In this document: one piece after another, positions 15,176 to 23,175 of the stretch
Layout of the letters: every line of letters begins with the position of its first letter
How positions within the stretch are numbered: the first letter of the stretch is position 1
NCBI GenBank assembly: GCA_024687205.1
Contig: JAILES010000059.1
Coordinates: 1-37,707, forward strand
DNA from: Lachnospiraceae bacterium
GTDB taxonomy: Bacteria; Bacillota; Clostridia; Lachnospirales; Lachnospiraceae
Length of the DNA: 37,707 nt
Direction of reading: 5' to 3'
Position numbers and translations under genes: made by a program
The notes under the pieces: model-generated
Told to the model about the DNA's origin: nothing
The model's input: only the letters and a program-made list of their open reading frames with translations
Databases searched by the model: none

Positions 15176-15883
15176 TTAGCCGACCAGCTTTTGAAGTTCG
15201 GTTATTTCTTTGATCTGATAAGTTGCAAACCCTTCAACATCCGGTTCATTCTTTCTGTTGATCCATGCGACCTTGAGTCCTGCTCTGTATGCTCCCGTAA
15301 CATCAGTGGAATACGTATCTCCGGTAAACAGAATATCCGCCTTATCACAAGCGGGGTGTTTCTCAAGGATCCTGTTCACTGCCATCTCAAAGAGCTCCTT
15401 ACTTGGCTTGATCCTTCCGAAGTCTGCACTTGACCATACTTCCTCAAAATACTCTCCGATCCCAAGTCCGTCAAGCATAAGCTTAAGTGCCCCGGCTCTG
15501 AATCCGCTGTTAGAGAGAACATACATCGGGATCCTTGCTTCCCGTAATATTCCCAGCATTTCAGGAAGTCCGTCATATACCCTTACTTTATTGCATCGTC
15601 GAAGGAACTCCGCTTCTTCTTCAAAGCTCATGCTAAGAATTTCGCCGCCGAATTTCCCGGCATACATCGGCAATTCATCTTTGACAAACGGAAATTCAAG
15701 CCCCTGCTTATGCAGCTCACACATATATACGAACAGTTCCTCGCCATATGCTTTGATCTCATCAAATGAACACTTATCTCTGTAATGTTCTTCCCATAGC
15801 GGCTTTAATCCGAGATTAAAATCTATCCATTCATCTTCGACAAGCGTCTCAAACAGATCGAAAATAAGTATTTGTTTTTTCAT
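15176..15883 (-). CDS. HAD-family hydrolase (YjjG-like)
   Basis: 235 aa. Motif I is IFDLFETLVEDEW with Asp9 as nucleophile and Phe11 in place of the usual second Asp. A helical cap follows, then motif II 'VLSNSGF', the motif III Lys in 'RIKPSKELFE' and motif IV 'FTGDTYSTDVTGAYRAG'. The fold is that of YjjG/haloacid dehalogenase-type enzymes; the DxF motif occurs in several HAD subfamilies, so phosphatase activity is plausible but unproven. ATG 15883 overlaps the stop of the DUF4846 gene by 4 nt (ATGA). It is the last gene of the aat-DUF4846-HAD operon. Confidence 0.88.
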   Translation of the reverse strand: MKKQILIFDLFETLVEDEWIDFNLGLKPLWEEHYRDKCSFDEIKAYGEELFVYMCELHKQGLEFPFVKDELPMYAGKFGGEILSMSFEEEAEFLRRCNKVRVYDGLPEMLGILREARIPMYVLSNSGFRAGALKLMLDGLGIGEYFEEVWSSADFGRIKPSKELFEMAVNRILEKHPACDKADILFTGDTYSTDVTGAYRAGLKVAWINRKNEPDVEGFATYQIKEITELQKLVG

Positions 15884-16851
15884 AGATATCCGGGCCTCAT
15901 CAGACACTCTTCACTGAACACATACTCCGGAGTGATAAAGGGGTATGTGATCTCATCTTCATAATACCAGGGATCGTCAGCATGAAGTTCATTCGTCAGC
16001 ACATAAAAATCCTGTGCCGGCATATATCCCTGCGCAAGCAGAAAAGCTTTCTTTCCGTCTTTCTCGCAAACATCCGCCACCATCACCACATGTCCCGGCG
16101 ATCCGGCATGAATGAATATATCTCCCGCCTGTATTTCCTTAAGGCTGACTGCTTCAGCTTCTTTCTTTAAGGATATGGTACTTGCATATGAGAAAACGGT
16201 ATTGAGATAGGCTTCAAAAGTTTCATCCGTATCTTCACGAGCAGCTGTTGCAGTCCAGCTCACATTATTGCCGGCTACACTCACCTTATTACCCGCAAGC
16301 CAGGTCCTGTAATCACAAAGAAAACCGCTCACAAAGTGAAAGGCGATCTCATCGCTTCTTCCGTTATCCCTCAGATATTCCGCATACATCCTTATCACGG
16401 AATCTGCACACTGCTGCAGATCTCTATCTCCCAGGTGCATATCAAAGACCGCTGCCTGCGCGGCATATTCCTTTATCCCGCCATCATAGTAATGAACCTT
16501 ATATCCGTCCTCATGCATCGGATATGCTCTCAGATATTCCGCAAAACTTCCCTCCGGCTCAGGATTTCTCTCATATCCTTCCGGTACCCGGATACGTGTC
16601 TCAAGCGTTGTTCCGTCAGGATCCAGCAGGCTCTCTGTCTGTTTTTCTTTATCCTCGTTTTCCTGTTCTTCCTTTAACTCTATGATCTCCTTTTCGTCAC
16701 TCGCTGTATCATATACATGTTCAATTCCCGTTTTTTCGGAAAGATCAATATACTCGCCTGCTTCCGTAACCGCCTCAGCCTTCTGTCCGCAGCCGCACAG
16801 GGCAATAGCGATCATTATTGTAAATACTGTCGGTACTCTTCTTTTCTTCAT
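15880..16851 (-). CDS. DUF4846 lipoprotein
   Basis: 323 aa with a lipoprotein signal peptide: MKKRRVPTVFTIMIAIALCG and then the lipidated Cys (lipobox L-C-G-C). A Glu/Lys-rich linker (about 45-75) precedes a globular domain whose segments 'VPEGYERNPEPEGSFAEYLR' and 'AAQAAVFDMHLGDRDLQQC' are characteristic of DUF4846. A late 'AGDIFIHAGSPGHVVMVADV' resembles a papain-like/NlpC-like active-site region with a His, a plausible cell-wall hydrolase relation but only inference. It lies 3 nt after aat and overlaps the HAD gene. Confidence 0.82.
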   Translation of the reverse strand: MKKRRVPTVFTIMIAIALCGCGQKAEAVTEAGEYIDLSEKTGIEHVYDTASDEKEIIELKEEQENEDKEKQTESLLDPDGTTLETRIRVPEGYERNPEPEGSFAEYLRAYPMHEDGYKVHYYDGGIKEYAAQAAVFDMHLGDRDLQQCADSVIRMYAEYLRDNGRSDEIAFHFVSGFLCDYRTWLAGNKVSVAGNNVSWTATAAREDTDETFEAYLNTVFSYASTISLKKEAEAVSLKEIQAGDIFIHAGSPGHVVMVADVCEKDGKKAFLLAQGYMPAQDFYVLTNELHADDPWYYEDEITYPFITPEYVFSEECLMRPGYL

Positions 16852-16854
16852 ATA

Positions 16855-17517
16855 CTAAATACTTTTCGTCCCCACCATCTCTGTGATATTTTCCATGTAT
16901 TCTTCATATGTAATGTACTCTCCGCCCATGCTTTCCAGAAAGTCCGTATGAAACTGGCAGTCTATCATGTTAAAACCATGTTTTTGAAGGATTCCGGCCA
17001 GAAGAACAAGCGCCAGTTTAGATCCGTTCTCATGATCGGAATACATGCTTTCACCGAAAAAGTTTCTTCCGAGGATCACGCCGTATAATCCGCCTGCGAT
17101 CACTCCATCCACACAGGCTTCTACAGCCATTGCAGCACCTATCTTATTAAGCCCGGCATATGCTTCCTCCATCGCATCTGTTATCCAGGTTCCTTCCGCA
17201 TTTTCCCGTTTCATCCTGCATCTGTGCATCGTGTCGGAGAAATCTCTCTCAACAACAGCCGACACCTCATGTCTTCTCATATATTTTGCAAGAGAATGCG
17301 ATATATGTATTTTTTCCGGCCGAATGATAAATCTCTTATGAGGGCAATACCAAAAGATCGGTTCTCCTTCGTTATACCAGGGAAAGATACCATTCGAATA
17401 AGCTAACAGTAATCTTTCTTTACTGAGATCACCGCCCACAGCCAGCAAGCCGTCAGCTTCCGCAAGCTTAGGATCCGGAAAAGCTATTAAATTCTCATCA
17501 AGTCTGAATACCGGCAT
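16855..17517 (-). CDS. aat: Leucyl/phenylalanyl-tRNA-protein transferase
   Basis: 220 aa. Aat transfers Leu or Phe from tRNA to N-terminal Lys/Arg of proteins, marking them for ClpS-ClpAP. Family motifs are present: 'LLAVGGDLSKERLLLAYSNG', 'IFPWYNEGEPIFWYCPHKRF' (usual WWSPDPR changed to FWYCPHKR), 'GGLYGVILGRNFFGESMYS', 'SKLALVLL', and 'MIDCQFHTDFLESMGG' (usually LIDCQ...HLxSLGA). The length is that of the family. GGGGGG lies 3 nt before ATG 17517. First gene of an operon with the DUF4846 lipoprotein and HAD genes. Aat is best studied in Proteobacteria but also occurs in some Clostridia. Confidence 0.93.
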   Translation of the reverse strand: MPVFRLDENLIAFPDPKLAEADGLLAVGGDLSKERLLLAYSNGIFPWYNEGEPIFWYCPHKRFIIRPEKIHISHSLAKYMRRHEVSAVVERDFSDTMHRCRMKRENAEGTWITDAMEEAYAGLNKIGAAMAVEACVDGVIAGGLYGVILGRNFFGESMYSDHENGSKLALVLLAGILQKHGFNMIDCQFHTDFLESMGGEYITYEEYMENITEMVGTKSI

Positions 17518-17548
17518 TATCCCCCCACAGAGGTTTATTTCTCTGATG

Positions 17549-17557
17549 ATTATACCA
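17549..17557 (-). promoter_or_regulatory. Extended -10 promoter of aat
   Basis: The minus strand reads TG-G-TATAAT (17557-17549), 32 nt before the aat start, with no convincing -35 box. It is divergent from the promoter at 17611-17619. Confidence 0.55.
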
Positions 17558-17610
17558 TACCGCTGTCATACACGCTATGAAAACCTCTTTACACGCTTGC
17601 GTCCCGGATA

Positions 17611-17619
17611 TGATATAAT
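17611..17619 (+). promoter_or_regulatory. Extended -10 promoter of the broken lipoprotein gene
   Basis: TG-A-TATAAT on the plus strand, 69 nt before the ATG at 17688; the -35 region is weak. Confidence 0.5.
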
Positions 17620-17687
17620 GGAACGGTATCGGATATTGTTCGACACGGCAGAAAAGCCCGCGCATCTAAGATGAGGCAAAAGATCAA

Positions 17688-18368
17688 ATGACTTGTAAGA
17701 TGAAAAATCACATAATCTGTTCTTTTATATTTGCCCTGTTCACAATGCTGCTTGCAGGATGTTCCGGCAGGTCTGCAACAACGAATACAACAGTCATGAT
17801 GGGAGACTTAAGGATCACCGTTGGGCAGACAAGTCACGAAGGGCTTGTTGAGGAATATTTATGGGACGGAACCGAAGAAGGTCTTGTCATCGATATACCG
17901 GATGTTACTGACAATGGCGATATGATAACGGAGTTGGGCGGACTCGCCAATATCGGCGTTCCGGTTTTTTTCAAAATCTCGTTAAAGCCTTTTGATTACG
18001 GCTTTGAGGATTGGACCGGTGCCTACGGCAAGCCCATCCCCGAGGGAACCCCGGAATATGAAGAAGCTTAAAAAGAAAGAATAGAGTATATGTCTGAAAA
18101 TCCGCTTTACGGACGTATCGTTGAATACAAAGGAGACGACGAATCTCTGTATGATGCTCCCATATCATTTGATGAACTTGTTTTCACGATCAGATTGGGG
18201 CGATATATCAGCAACATACAGATGAAAGGCGGAATAAACGGCAGTGAATATATCGGTATCAGACAGGATGATAACAGTATAGTTTTTTATAAACCGGCAA
18301 TTCTCTATGAGTGCGATGAACAGAATGAAAACTACTATGCTGAAGACGGGGTGCTTTATACGAGATAA
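17688..18368 (+). pseudogene. Lipoprotein gene split by one in-frame TAA
   Basis: Two ORFs, 17688-18071 (127 aa) and 18090-18368 (92 aa), lie in the same frame and are separated by a single TAA (18069-18071) and six sense codons (KERIEY). The joined product would be 226 aa. It begins with a lipoprotein signal (MKNHIICSFIFALFTMLLAG followed by Cys) and continues as a beta-rich domain of unknown function. The text around the stop (PEYEEA-stop-KERIEYMSENPLYGR) reads as continuous coding sequence, so a CAA or GAA to TAA change is the simplest explanation. The second ORF has only weak initiation signals. This is one of three plus-strand genes and faces the CE15 gene convergently. Genuine two-gene or readthrough expression is not excluded. 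Confidence 0.65.
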
Positions 18369-18374
18369 AGTATG

Positions 18375-19466
18375 CTACTCCTGTCCGTTAAATACGGTTG
18401 TTTTCAGCTTGTCGAATTCCGTCCCGTTCTCAGCTCCATAATACATACAGTCAAAATATTCGGAGAATAATTCAACATCTTCGTCAGTCACTGCATGCCC
18501 TTCCAGATGGAAGTGTATTGCAAGATGATCAGCAAGGCCTTCCTGTTCATATACGGCATTGGCTTTTTTATAACACTCCCACATGGCAGGCGCATTAACC
18601 CAGTCTTCTCCGGTACACGCAGCTATGATAAAATAATACCGCTTCTTATCCATTGCAAGGATCGGAAGATTCTCCTGGTCCACAGGAATATCCTCCGGCT
18701 TTTTATACTGAAGAAAGCTGTCATTGAACCAGCCGCGCTCAGCTTCAGACTGCAGACAGTCCAGCGGCTCATTCTTTCCGTAGGTATACTCCGCAGGTCC
18801 GCCTATGCTACTGAAGTCATAGCTTTTCCCTTCCGACCGGTAATTGTATAAGGCCAGCCCGCCGGCTCCCGAACATGCCGGGATCGTCATACGTATCCTT
18901 TCATCAAAAGCGCCGCATACTGCAGTAGCTTTACCCCATCTGGATACTCCTGTTACCATCGAAGCGTCGGCATCCAGCGAATACTCCTTATCCAGTCCGG
19001 CATATACGGCATCTATTACTTTCGACGCCCCCCACGCCCAGGCCATGAGCACACCGGTCTGTTCATTCTCATCATCCCCGTACGGATACAGCTCATAAAA
19101 TGCTCCCTGATGCTTTATATCATCAGATGCTATCTTCCCTATCTCGAGAACGAATACTGCCCATCCTTTTGCCCGCAGAGCAGTCATAGGCATAATGGGA
19201 TGCATACAGACTATATAAGGCGAACCGGCAGTATAACGCCTGCGGTCTGCTTCCTCCGGCAGATACGCATGCACTGTGAACTCCGTCTTATTTGTCTCTG
19301 TTTCAACATGGAGCTTTACCAGTTCACCCCCGACTACCTCAAAGGGATTCCGGGCTTCATTTCCCTTAGGATCCGGGCCTGAACGCTTGTATGTAACCTT
19401 CTCGCCTGACCTCCAAATCCCATACATGTTTTTCTGATAAAAATCACGGATACTTGCTTTGTCCAT
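18375..19466 (-). CDS. CE15-like glucuronoyl esterase, no signal peptide
   Basis: 363 aa. The nucleophile motif 'VTGVSRWGKATAVCGAFDER' (Ser175 in GVSRxGK) is diagnostic of carbohydrate esterase family 15, which cleaves esters between lignin alcohols and 4-O-methyl-glucuronic acid side chains of xylan. 'IRMTIPACSGAGGLALYNYR' follows as in the family, and the likely catalytic His is His324 in 'HFHLEGHAVTDED'. The chain begins MDKASIRDFYQKN without a signal peptide, so the enzyme is predicted cytoplasmic, unusual for a family mostly known as secreted. It starts 1 nt after the CE1 esterase stop region and belongs to that operon. Confidence 0.85.
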   Translation of the reverse strand: MDKASIRDFYQKNMYGIWRSGEKVTYKRSGPDPKGNEARNPFEVVGGELVKLHVETETNKTEFTVHAYLPEEADRRRYTAGSPYIVCMHPIMPMTALRAKGWAVFVLEIGKIASDDIKHQGAFYELYPYGDDENEQTGVLMAWAWGASKVIDAVYAGLDKEYSLDADASMVTGVSRWGKATAVCGAFDERIRMTIPACSGAGGLALYNYRSEGKSYDFSSIGGPAEYTYGKNEPLDCLQSEAERGWFNDSFLQYKKPEDIPVDQENLPILAMDKKRYYFIIAACTGEDWVNAPAMWECYKKANAVYEQEGLADHLAIHFHLEGHAVTDEDVELFSEYFDCMYYGAENGTEFDKLKTTVFNGQE

Positions 19467-19467
19467 T

Positions 19468-20289
19468 TTACTCTTCCTTCAGTTTTACATTTCCGCTTCC
19501 AAGTCCCATATCGGAACTTTCAAGCGGCAGCCAGTCCAATACCTTCTTGATCTCCATATCCCAGTAATCCCAGTCATGTGCAGCTTTTTCATCCTCGTCC
19601 CAGGTAACATCCGCACCCTTCGATATCAGATAGTCCCTTAATTTCACATTCGTTCCGTACAGATCATCGCATTTGCCGCAGCACAGATAAAAACGCGGCT
19701 TCCTGCGATCCGAAGCCGTCAGTTCATCATAGGCCACCATGGGATTCATGTCGGTTTTTGCGGCTTTTTCGCGATCCTCGAACAGATCATCTTCGAATTC
19801 CCGATCCACTTCTTTGTCAAATAAATGGACAGCTGCCGAGAGCCCTGCCACATGACTGAAAGTATCTGAATAAACGATACCGTTCCTGATCGCTCCATAT
19901 CCTCCCATGGATAAACCCGCGATATAAGTATCCTCCCATTTATCGGAAAGAGGGAACATCCTCCTGCATACTTCGGGCAGTTCGTTTCCGATGAATTCAT
20001 CATAATCATCAAAAGGCATCTTGCCCTTAATATAAAAGGAATTATCACCGGTGGGCATCACCACGGCAAGGTTTCGTTCTTCTGCCCACCTCTGGATACG
20101 TGTTCCGCTGATCCAGTCCGTATAGTTTCCAAGCAGACCGTGCAACAGATACAGGGTCTTGAATTTTGTCCCCTTGGGATTTACGTATTCTACCGTTGCA
20201 TAGTCGAGCTTATCAGCAGGAAGAACGACGTTCAGCGTAACTGTCCTGAATAATGCCTTTGATAAATAATTTACCTGTATCAGTGCCAT
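19468..20289 (-). CDS. CE1-type esterase (EstA/acetyl-xylan esterase-like)
   Basis: 273 aa alpha/beta hydrolase. The oxyanion region is 'LYLLHGLLGNYTDWI', nucleophile Ser127 lies in 'IAGLSMGGYGAIRNG', the acid is probably in 'CGKCDDLYGTN', and the catalytic His is in 'AAHDWDYWDMEI'. This matches the feruloyl/acetyl esterase group (CE1; tributyrin esterase EstA). No signal peptide. GGAGGG precedes ATG 20289. It forms a two-gene operon with the CE15 enzyme and would remove acyl groups from imported xylo-oligosaccharides; the substrate is inferred from this partner and from the xylanase at 32593-33795. Confidence 0.87.
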   Translation of the reverse strand: MALIQVNYLSKALFRTVTLNVVLPADKLDYATVEYVNPKGTKFKTLYLLHGLLGNYTDWISGTRIQRWAEERNLAVVMPTGDNSFYIKGKMPFDDYDEFIGNELPEVCRRMFPLSDKWEDTYIAGLSMGGYGAIRNGIVYSDTFSHVAGLSAAVHLFDKEVDREFEDDLFEDREKAAKTDMNPMVAYDELTASDRRKPRFYLCCGKCDDLYGTNVKLRDYLISKGADVTWDEDEKAAHDWDYWDMEIKKVLDWLPLESSDMGLGSGNVKLKEE

Positions 20290-20290
20290 T

Positions 20291-20418
20291 TTACATCCCT
20301 CCGAATTTCTTATAGTCAGCGGTCATTTTATCATAGATTTCCCAGACCCTCTGTTCCTCATTTTCGTGCAGATAATGGTGTCATAGTCTCTTTCCTGTAT
20401 ACATTCTATAAGCCACAT
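20291..20418 (-). pseudogene. Possible frameshifted small ORF in the CE1 leader
   Basis: Two overlapping minus-strand frames look protein-like: MWLIECIQERDYDTIIC... from ATG 20418 (stop at 20323) and a startless frame ending ...NEEQRVWEIYDKMTADYKKF-GGM at the TAA 20291-20293. A single-base shift between 20326 and 20380 would join them into one ORF of about 42 codons ending 1 nt before the CE1 start. It could be a decayed small gene, or the coding appearance may be accidental. Confidence 0.3.
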
Positions 20419-20430
20419 GTTTGCTTTTAG

Positions 20431-20459
20431 ATTATACCATTTTAGTACGTTTATCACAA
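20431..20459 (-). promoter_or_regulatory. Promoter of the CE1-CE15 operon
   Basis: The minus strand reads TTGTGA (20459-20454), a 17-nt spacer and TATAAT (20436-20431), with TGG before the -10 box (extended -10). It gives a leader of about 135 nt before the CE1 gene. Confidence 0.7.
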
Positions 20460-20549
20460 TAAACCCTGCCGCCCCGATATATCCCCCTCTTTCCTACGCC
20501 GGCTTTTTTGCATTTCATATGCAGATTTTTGCCACTTACCTCATGCCGC

Positions 20550-20578
20550 AAGACAAAACCGGTAAAATGTTATATCAT
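20550..20578 (+). promoter_or_regulatory. Possible promoter of the LytTR gene
   Basis: AAGACA, 17-nt spacer, TATCAT (4/6 and 5/6 matches), 48 nt before ATG 20626. The rest of the 20290-20625 gap is explained by the CE1 leader and promoter. Confidence 0.35.
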
Positions 20579-20582
20579 CACA

Positions 20583-20609
20583 TCATCAAAAGGATGCATC
20601 CCCTGATGA
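20583..20609 (+). promoter_or_regulatory. Hairpin/palindrome before LytTR ribosome binding site
   Basis: Outer arms TCATCA/TGATGA enclose the 10-bp palindrome GGATGCATCC. It ends two bases before the AAAGGAGGG ribosome binding site of the LytTR gene, so it could act as an autoregulatory operator or limit translation. Confidence 0.4.
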
Positions 20610-20625
20610 AGAAAGGAGGGCGTAA

Positions 20626-21063
20626 ATGAAAGTAACCGTCGATATCTCAGCCGAATACAAGGAACCGTACGCGGTGATCCATACAGACAAGGTAACGGAT
20701 GAGATTCAGAGAATGATTGACATCTTCTCGGCAAATGAAGCCCCCATAACGGCACTGCAAAACGAGGAGGATATCATAGTCCTGCAGCCTAAGGAAATAT
20801 ACATGATAAGAATCGAGAACGGCGACACCGTGATCTATGGAGAAAAGAATAAATACCGTTCAAGAAAAAGACTCTATGAGCTGGGCGCCCAACTCGGATC
20901 TCAGTTCATGCAGATATCCAAATCCACACTCGTAAATCTGTCATATTTGGACAGCATCGAGCCCGGATTCAGCGGAACGCTTCTGCTCAAACTTCGCAAC
21001 GGCAGTAGTGATTATGTATCAAGGACATATCTGCCGGCATTCAAAAAATATCTTGGATTATAA
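20626..21063 (+). CDS. LytTR-domain transcriptional regulator
   Basis: 145 aa. A short N-terminal region (1-45) precedes a LytTR DNA-binding domain (about 45-145), recognised from 'IYMIRIENGDTVIYGEKNKY', the helix with 'LGSQFMQISKSTLVNLSYLD' and the terminal 'GSSDYVSRTYLPAFKKYLGL', which end exactly as in LytTR proteins. There is no receiver domain, as in the LytTR-DUF3021 pairs common in Firmicutes, where the membrane partner is thought to restrain the regulator. AAAGGAGGG lies 5 nt before the ATG. Confidence 0.9.
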   Translation: MKVTVDISAEYKEPYAVIHTDKVTDEIQRMIDIFSANEAPITALQNEEDIIVLQPKEIYMIRIENGDTVIYGEKNKYRSRKRLYELGAQLGSQFMQISKSTLVNLSYLDSIEPGFSGTLLLKLRNGSSDYVSRTYLPAFKKYLGL

Positions 21064-21079
21064 AAAGGAGGACAAAGAA

Positions 21080-21514
21080 ATGAGTAAAACAGCAAAAGAA
21101 GTATTAAAGAGCATCGTCATCAGTATCGGAATGTCACTTACGATCTTTAGCCTCGTATGCATAGTATTTGATATCGGATACGGTGGAAACTTCAGTCTTG
21201 AAGGTTATCGCATGACAAAAATGATAATCGGATGTGTGGTTATAGGTCTGGGCTTTGGTGTACCCACTATCGTTTATAAGAACGATTCACTCCCGATGCC
21301 TGTCAGAGTTCTTATTCATATGGGAATCGGATGTGTAATTTACACTCTGGTTGCTTACGCAGTAGGCTGGATCGGTGGATCCGCATCTCTTGGTCAGGGT
21401 CTTATCATTGCAGCTATTCAGCTTGTTGTCGCTTTCATCATCTGGTTCTGCTTCATGCGCTTCTACAGATCTGAAGCAAAAAAGATGAATGACAAGATCC
21501 AGCAGATGAAATAA
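21080..21514 (+). CDS. DUF3021-family membrane protein
   Basis: 144 aa with four transmembrane helices (about 10-32, 45-65, 75-97, 105-130) and a charged C-terminus (RSEAKKMNDKIQQMK). The start ATG 21080 has AAAGGAGG 8 nt upstream; an in-frame ATG at 21008 lies inside the LytTR gene and lacks such a site. It is 16 nt after the LytTR gene, and this pairing is a recurrent two-gene regulatory unit. It probably senses the membrane or inhibits the LytTR regulator. Confidence 0.88.
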   Translation: MSKTAKEVLKSIVISIGMSLTIFSLVCIVFDIGYGGNFSLEGYRMTKMIIGCVVIGLGFGVPTIVYKNDSLPMPVRVLIHMGIGCVIYTLVAYAVGWIGGSASLGQGLIIAAIQLVVAFIIWFCFMRFYRSEAKKMNDKIQQMK

Positions 21515-21541
21515 CCACAAAAAACTATCATCCCATTAAGA

Positions 21542-21567
21542 TAAGCGCGGTCAGATGGCCGCGCTTA
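21542..21567 (+). terminator. Terminator-like hairpin after DUF3021
   Basis: Arms TAAGCGCGG and CCGCGCTTA pair perfectly, with a possible extension to an AGAT loop. The following T-rich stretch (TTTGTCCAATTTTTC) is interrupted. It also lies beyond the truncated phosphatase on the minus strand and may serve both. Confidence 0.65.
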
Positions 21568-21604
21568 TACTTTGTCCAATTTTTCTTTCTTCAGCCATAT
21601 TCCC

Positions 21605-21997
21605 CTATCTCTCTGCAAATTTGGCTGCTCTCACCCTTGTCTGCCGGCTCCCTTCGGCCTGCCTTGAGGCATTGAAGACCCACTGCAGTCTTCCTGTTAT
21701 GTTCCAAAACCACAGTGGCAGCTTCTTTTTGCTGTCAAAACCTGACTTAAGCGGAACCTCATTTATTAACCCGGTCTCTTTCAAGGGAGCTTCAACAGGC
21801 AGTCTATTTGCGGTATCCCTGCTTCTGGAAAGCGTGCTTATGTATATACTCCGATATTCAAAACCGGGGATCTCATAGTCTGCATCCTTTATCGGGGCCA
21901 TGTCATATTCACGGCACTCTTTATCAAATTCTTCTGATGTACACCGGCTGCTCCATGAAAAATCAACTTCCGCATGCCTGATAATAACGACTTTCAC
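21605..21997 (-). pseudogene. Histidine phosphatase gene truncated at the 3' end
   Basis: 130 aa beginning MKVVIIRHAEVDFSW, the RH(G/A)E signature of the histidine phosphatase superfamily (nucleophile His8), followed by 'IYISTLSRSRDTANRLPVEA' (the usual SxLxRxxxTA segment). Family members run to about 180-200 aa and need a second catalytic His in a (V)x(S/T)HG motif. Here the frame stops at TAG 21605 before that motif, and the next sequence is the DUF3021 terminator. The start codon is GTG with AAAGGAAG upstream. The C-terminal third seems to have been lost, possibly when the adjacent LytTR-DUF3021 pair arrived. Sole activity is unlikely. Confidence 0.65.
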
Positions 21998-22012
21998 GAG
22001 TACATCTTCCTT

Positions 22013-22075
22013 TCATGAGCAGTTCACACTGAACAAGGGCTTCTCTTCCACCGCCCTCTTATCCTGATCGTTCAT
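22013..22075 (-). CDS. Possible 20-aa ORF coupled to the WYL gene
   Basis: MNDQDKRAVEEKPLFSVNCS. The ATG overlaps the WYL regulator stop (ATGA), with AAGGGGGGA at 5 nt spacing, an excellent initiation site. No family can be assigned to so short a peptide. It may exist only to couple translation of the downstream phosphatase gene. Confidence 0.35.
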   Translation of the reverse strand: MNDQDKRAVEEKPLFSVNCS

Positions 22076-23070
22076 TTAATTCCCCCCTTTGAATACTTCT
22101 TCTGCATAGCTTCTATATCTTCTTTCAGTGTTTTCCTTAAGGATTTAGGCTCCAGGACCTCTACATAAGGTCCGTACTGCAATGCCCAGTACCGCATCGC
22201 ATTTTCATTGCAGCTCACCAGCAGCTTTATGTTTTCGCCCTTTGTTTCAAGGATGCGGATATCTTTTCCGAACCAGTCAACAAGTTCTGTCATCATATCC
22301 GCTGTGGTAGCCAGTTTTACCGGGATACTCTTTCCTCCGAACATGTATATATGTTCAGCCATATGTTTGGGAAGATTGAGCCCCTTCTCAAGCTCGCGTA
22401 CATCTTTCATTGGCTTTGCCTTATCATTCAGCATCTTAACATCCGTCATCCTGTCTATACGTATGTGCACCACATTATCGTGTCTGTCATAATTTCCGAT
22501 CAGGTAAAAGCGCCCGTTGTTAGCCACTATCTGATAAGGATTTACTATGTCAGGTTCTTCTCTTCTCGGATGCAGCGCAAGATCGGTCCCGATATAATTA
22601 TAAATAAAGCTTATCTTCTTTTTCTTAGCAATAGCGTCATTAATGGTATCCAGCGAATACATTGCCTGCTTGTTATCTGTGCGCTGCAATTCAGGAAGGT
22701 TGCTCACATGTGATACCTTGGCATTAAAATAATTACTCGCAAGTCCCCTTATCTTCTGTATAAGCCCTTTGGCTTGTCTTGTAGAAATCGACTTTGAAAA
22801 CAGCACACTGTCGATCAGTATCCTGAGTTCCGCATCATCAAATTCCCTTGACAGCAGACGATACCCCTTGGTCATTGAGATATCATATCCCATCTCTATC
22901 AGGCTCATCACATTATTCTTTACGGAACGCCTGTCGCATTCCATTCCGTAATTGAGCCTCAGAAGTCTGATGATATCCTGCTGTGTCAGTGAATGATCCT
23001 CATCCGTATAGACACGCAGTATCTCCAGAATGAGCATGTTGAGCATTTTTTTATTTCCGGTCGCGTACAT
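22072..23070 (-). CDS. WYL-domain transcriptional regulator
   Basis: 332 aa from ATG 23070 (GGGGAG upstream). An N-terminal winged helix-turn-helix (about 10-75, 'LTQQDIIRLLRLNYG' and 'DRRSVKNNVMSLIEMGYDI') is followed by a linker and a WYL domain (about 125-230) with 'RFYLIGNYDRHDNVVHIRID', then a WCX-like C-terminal extension. WYL regulators bind nucleotide or nucleic-acid ligands and often control phage-defence or DNA-damage loci. It lies 105 nt after the FtsH-like protease gene and may control that operon. Confidence 0.9.
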   Translation of the reverse strand: MYATGNKKMLNMLILEILRVYTDEDHSLTQQDIIRLLRLNYGMECDRRSVKNNVMSLIEMGYDISMTKGYRLLSREFDDAELRILIDSVLFSKSISTRQAKGLIQKIRGLASNYFNAKVSHVSNLPELQRTDNKQAMYSLDTINDAIAKKKKISFIYNYIGTDLALHPRREEPDIVNPYQIVANNGRFYLIGNYDRHDNVVHIRIDRMTDVKMLNDKAKPMKDVRELEKGLNLPKHMAEHIYMFGGKSIPVKLATTADMMTELVDWFGKDIRILETKGENIKLLVSCNENAMRYWALQYGPYVEVLEPKSLRKTLKEDIEAMQKKYSKGGIK

Positions 23071-23175
23071 TTTCTCTCCCCATATGTACATTATTATGAA
23101 CATCTGCTTATCAGTATAAACGCGGTTCATCTTCCGGTCCATTCTCATATATCGACAATTATTCTGTAATTTTTT

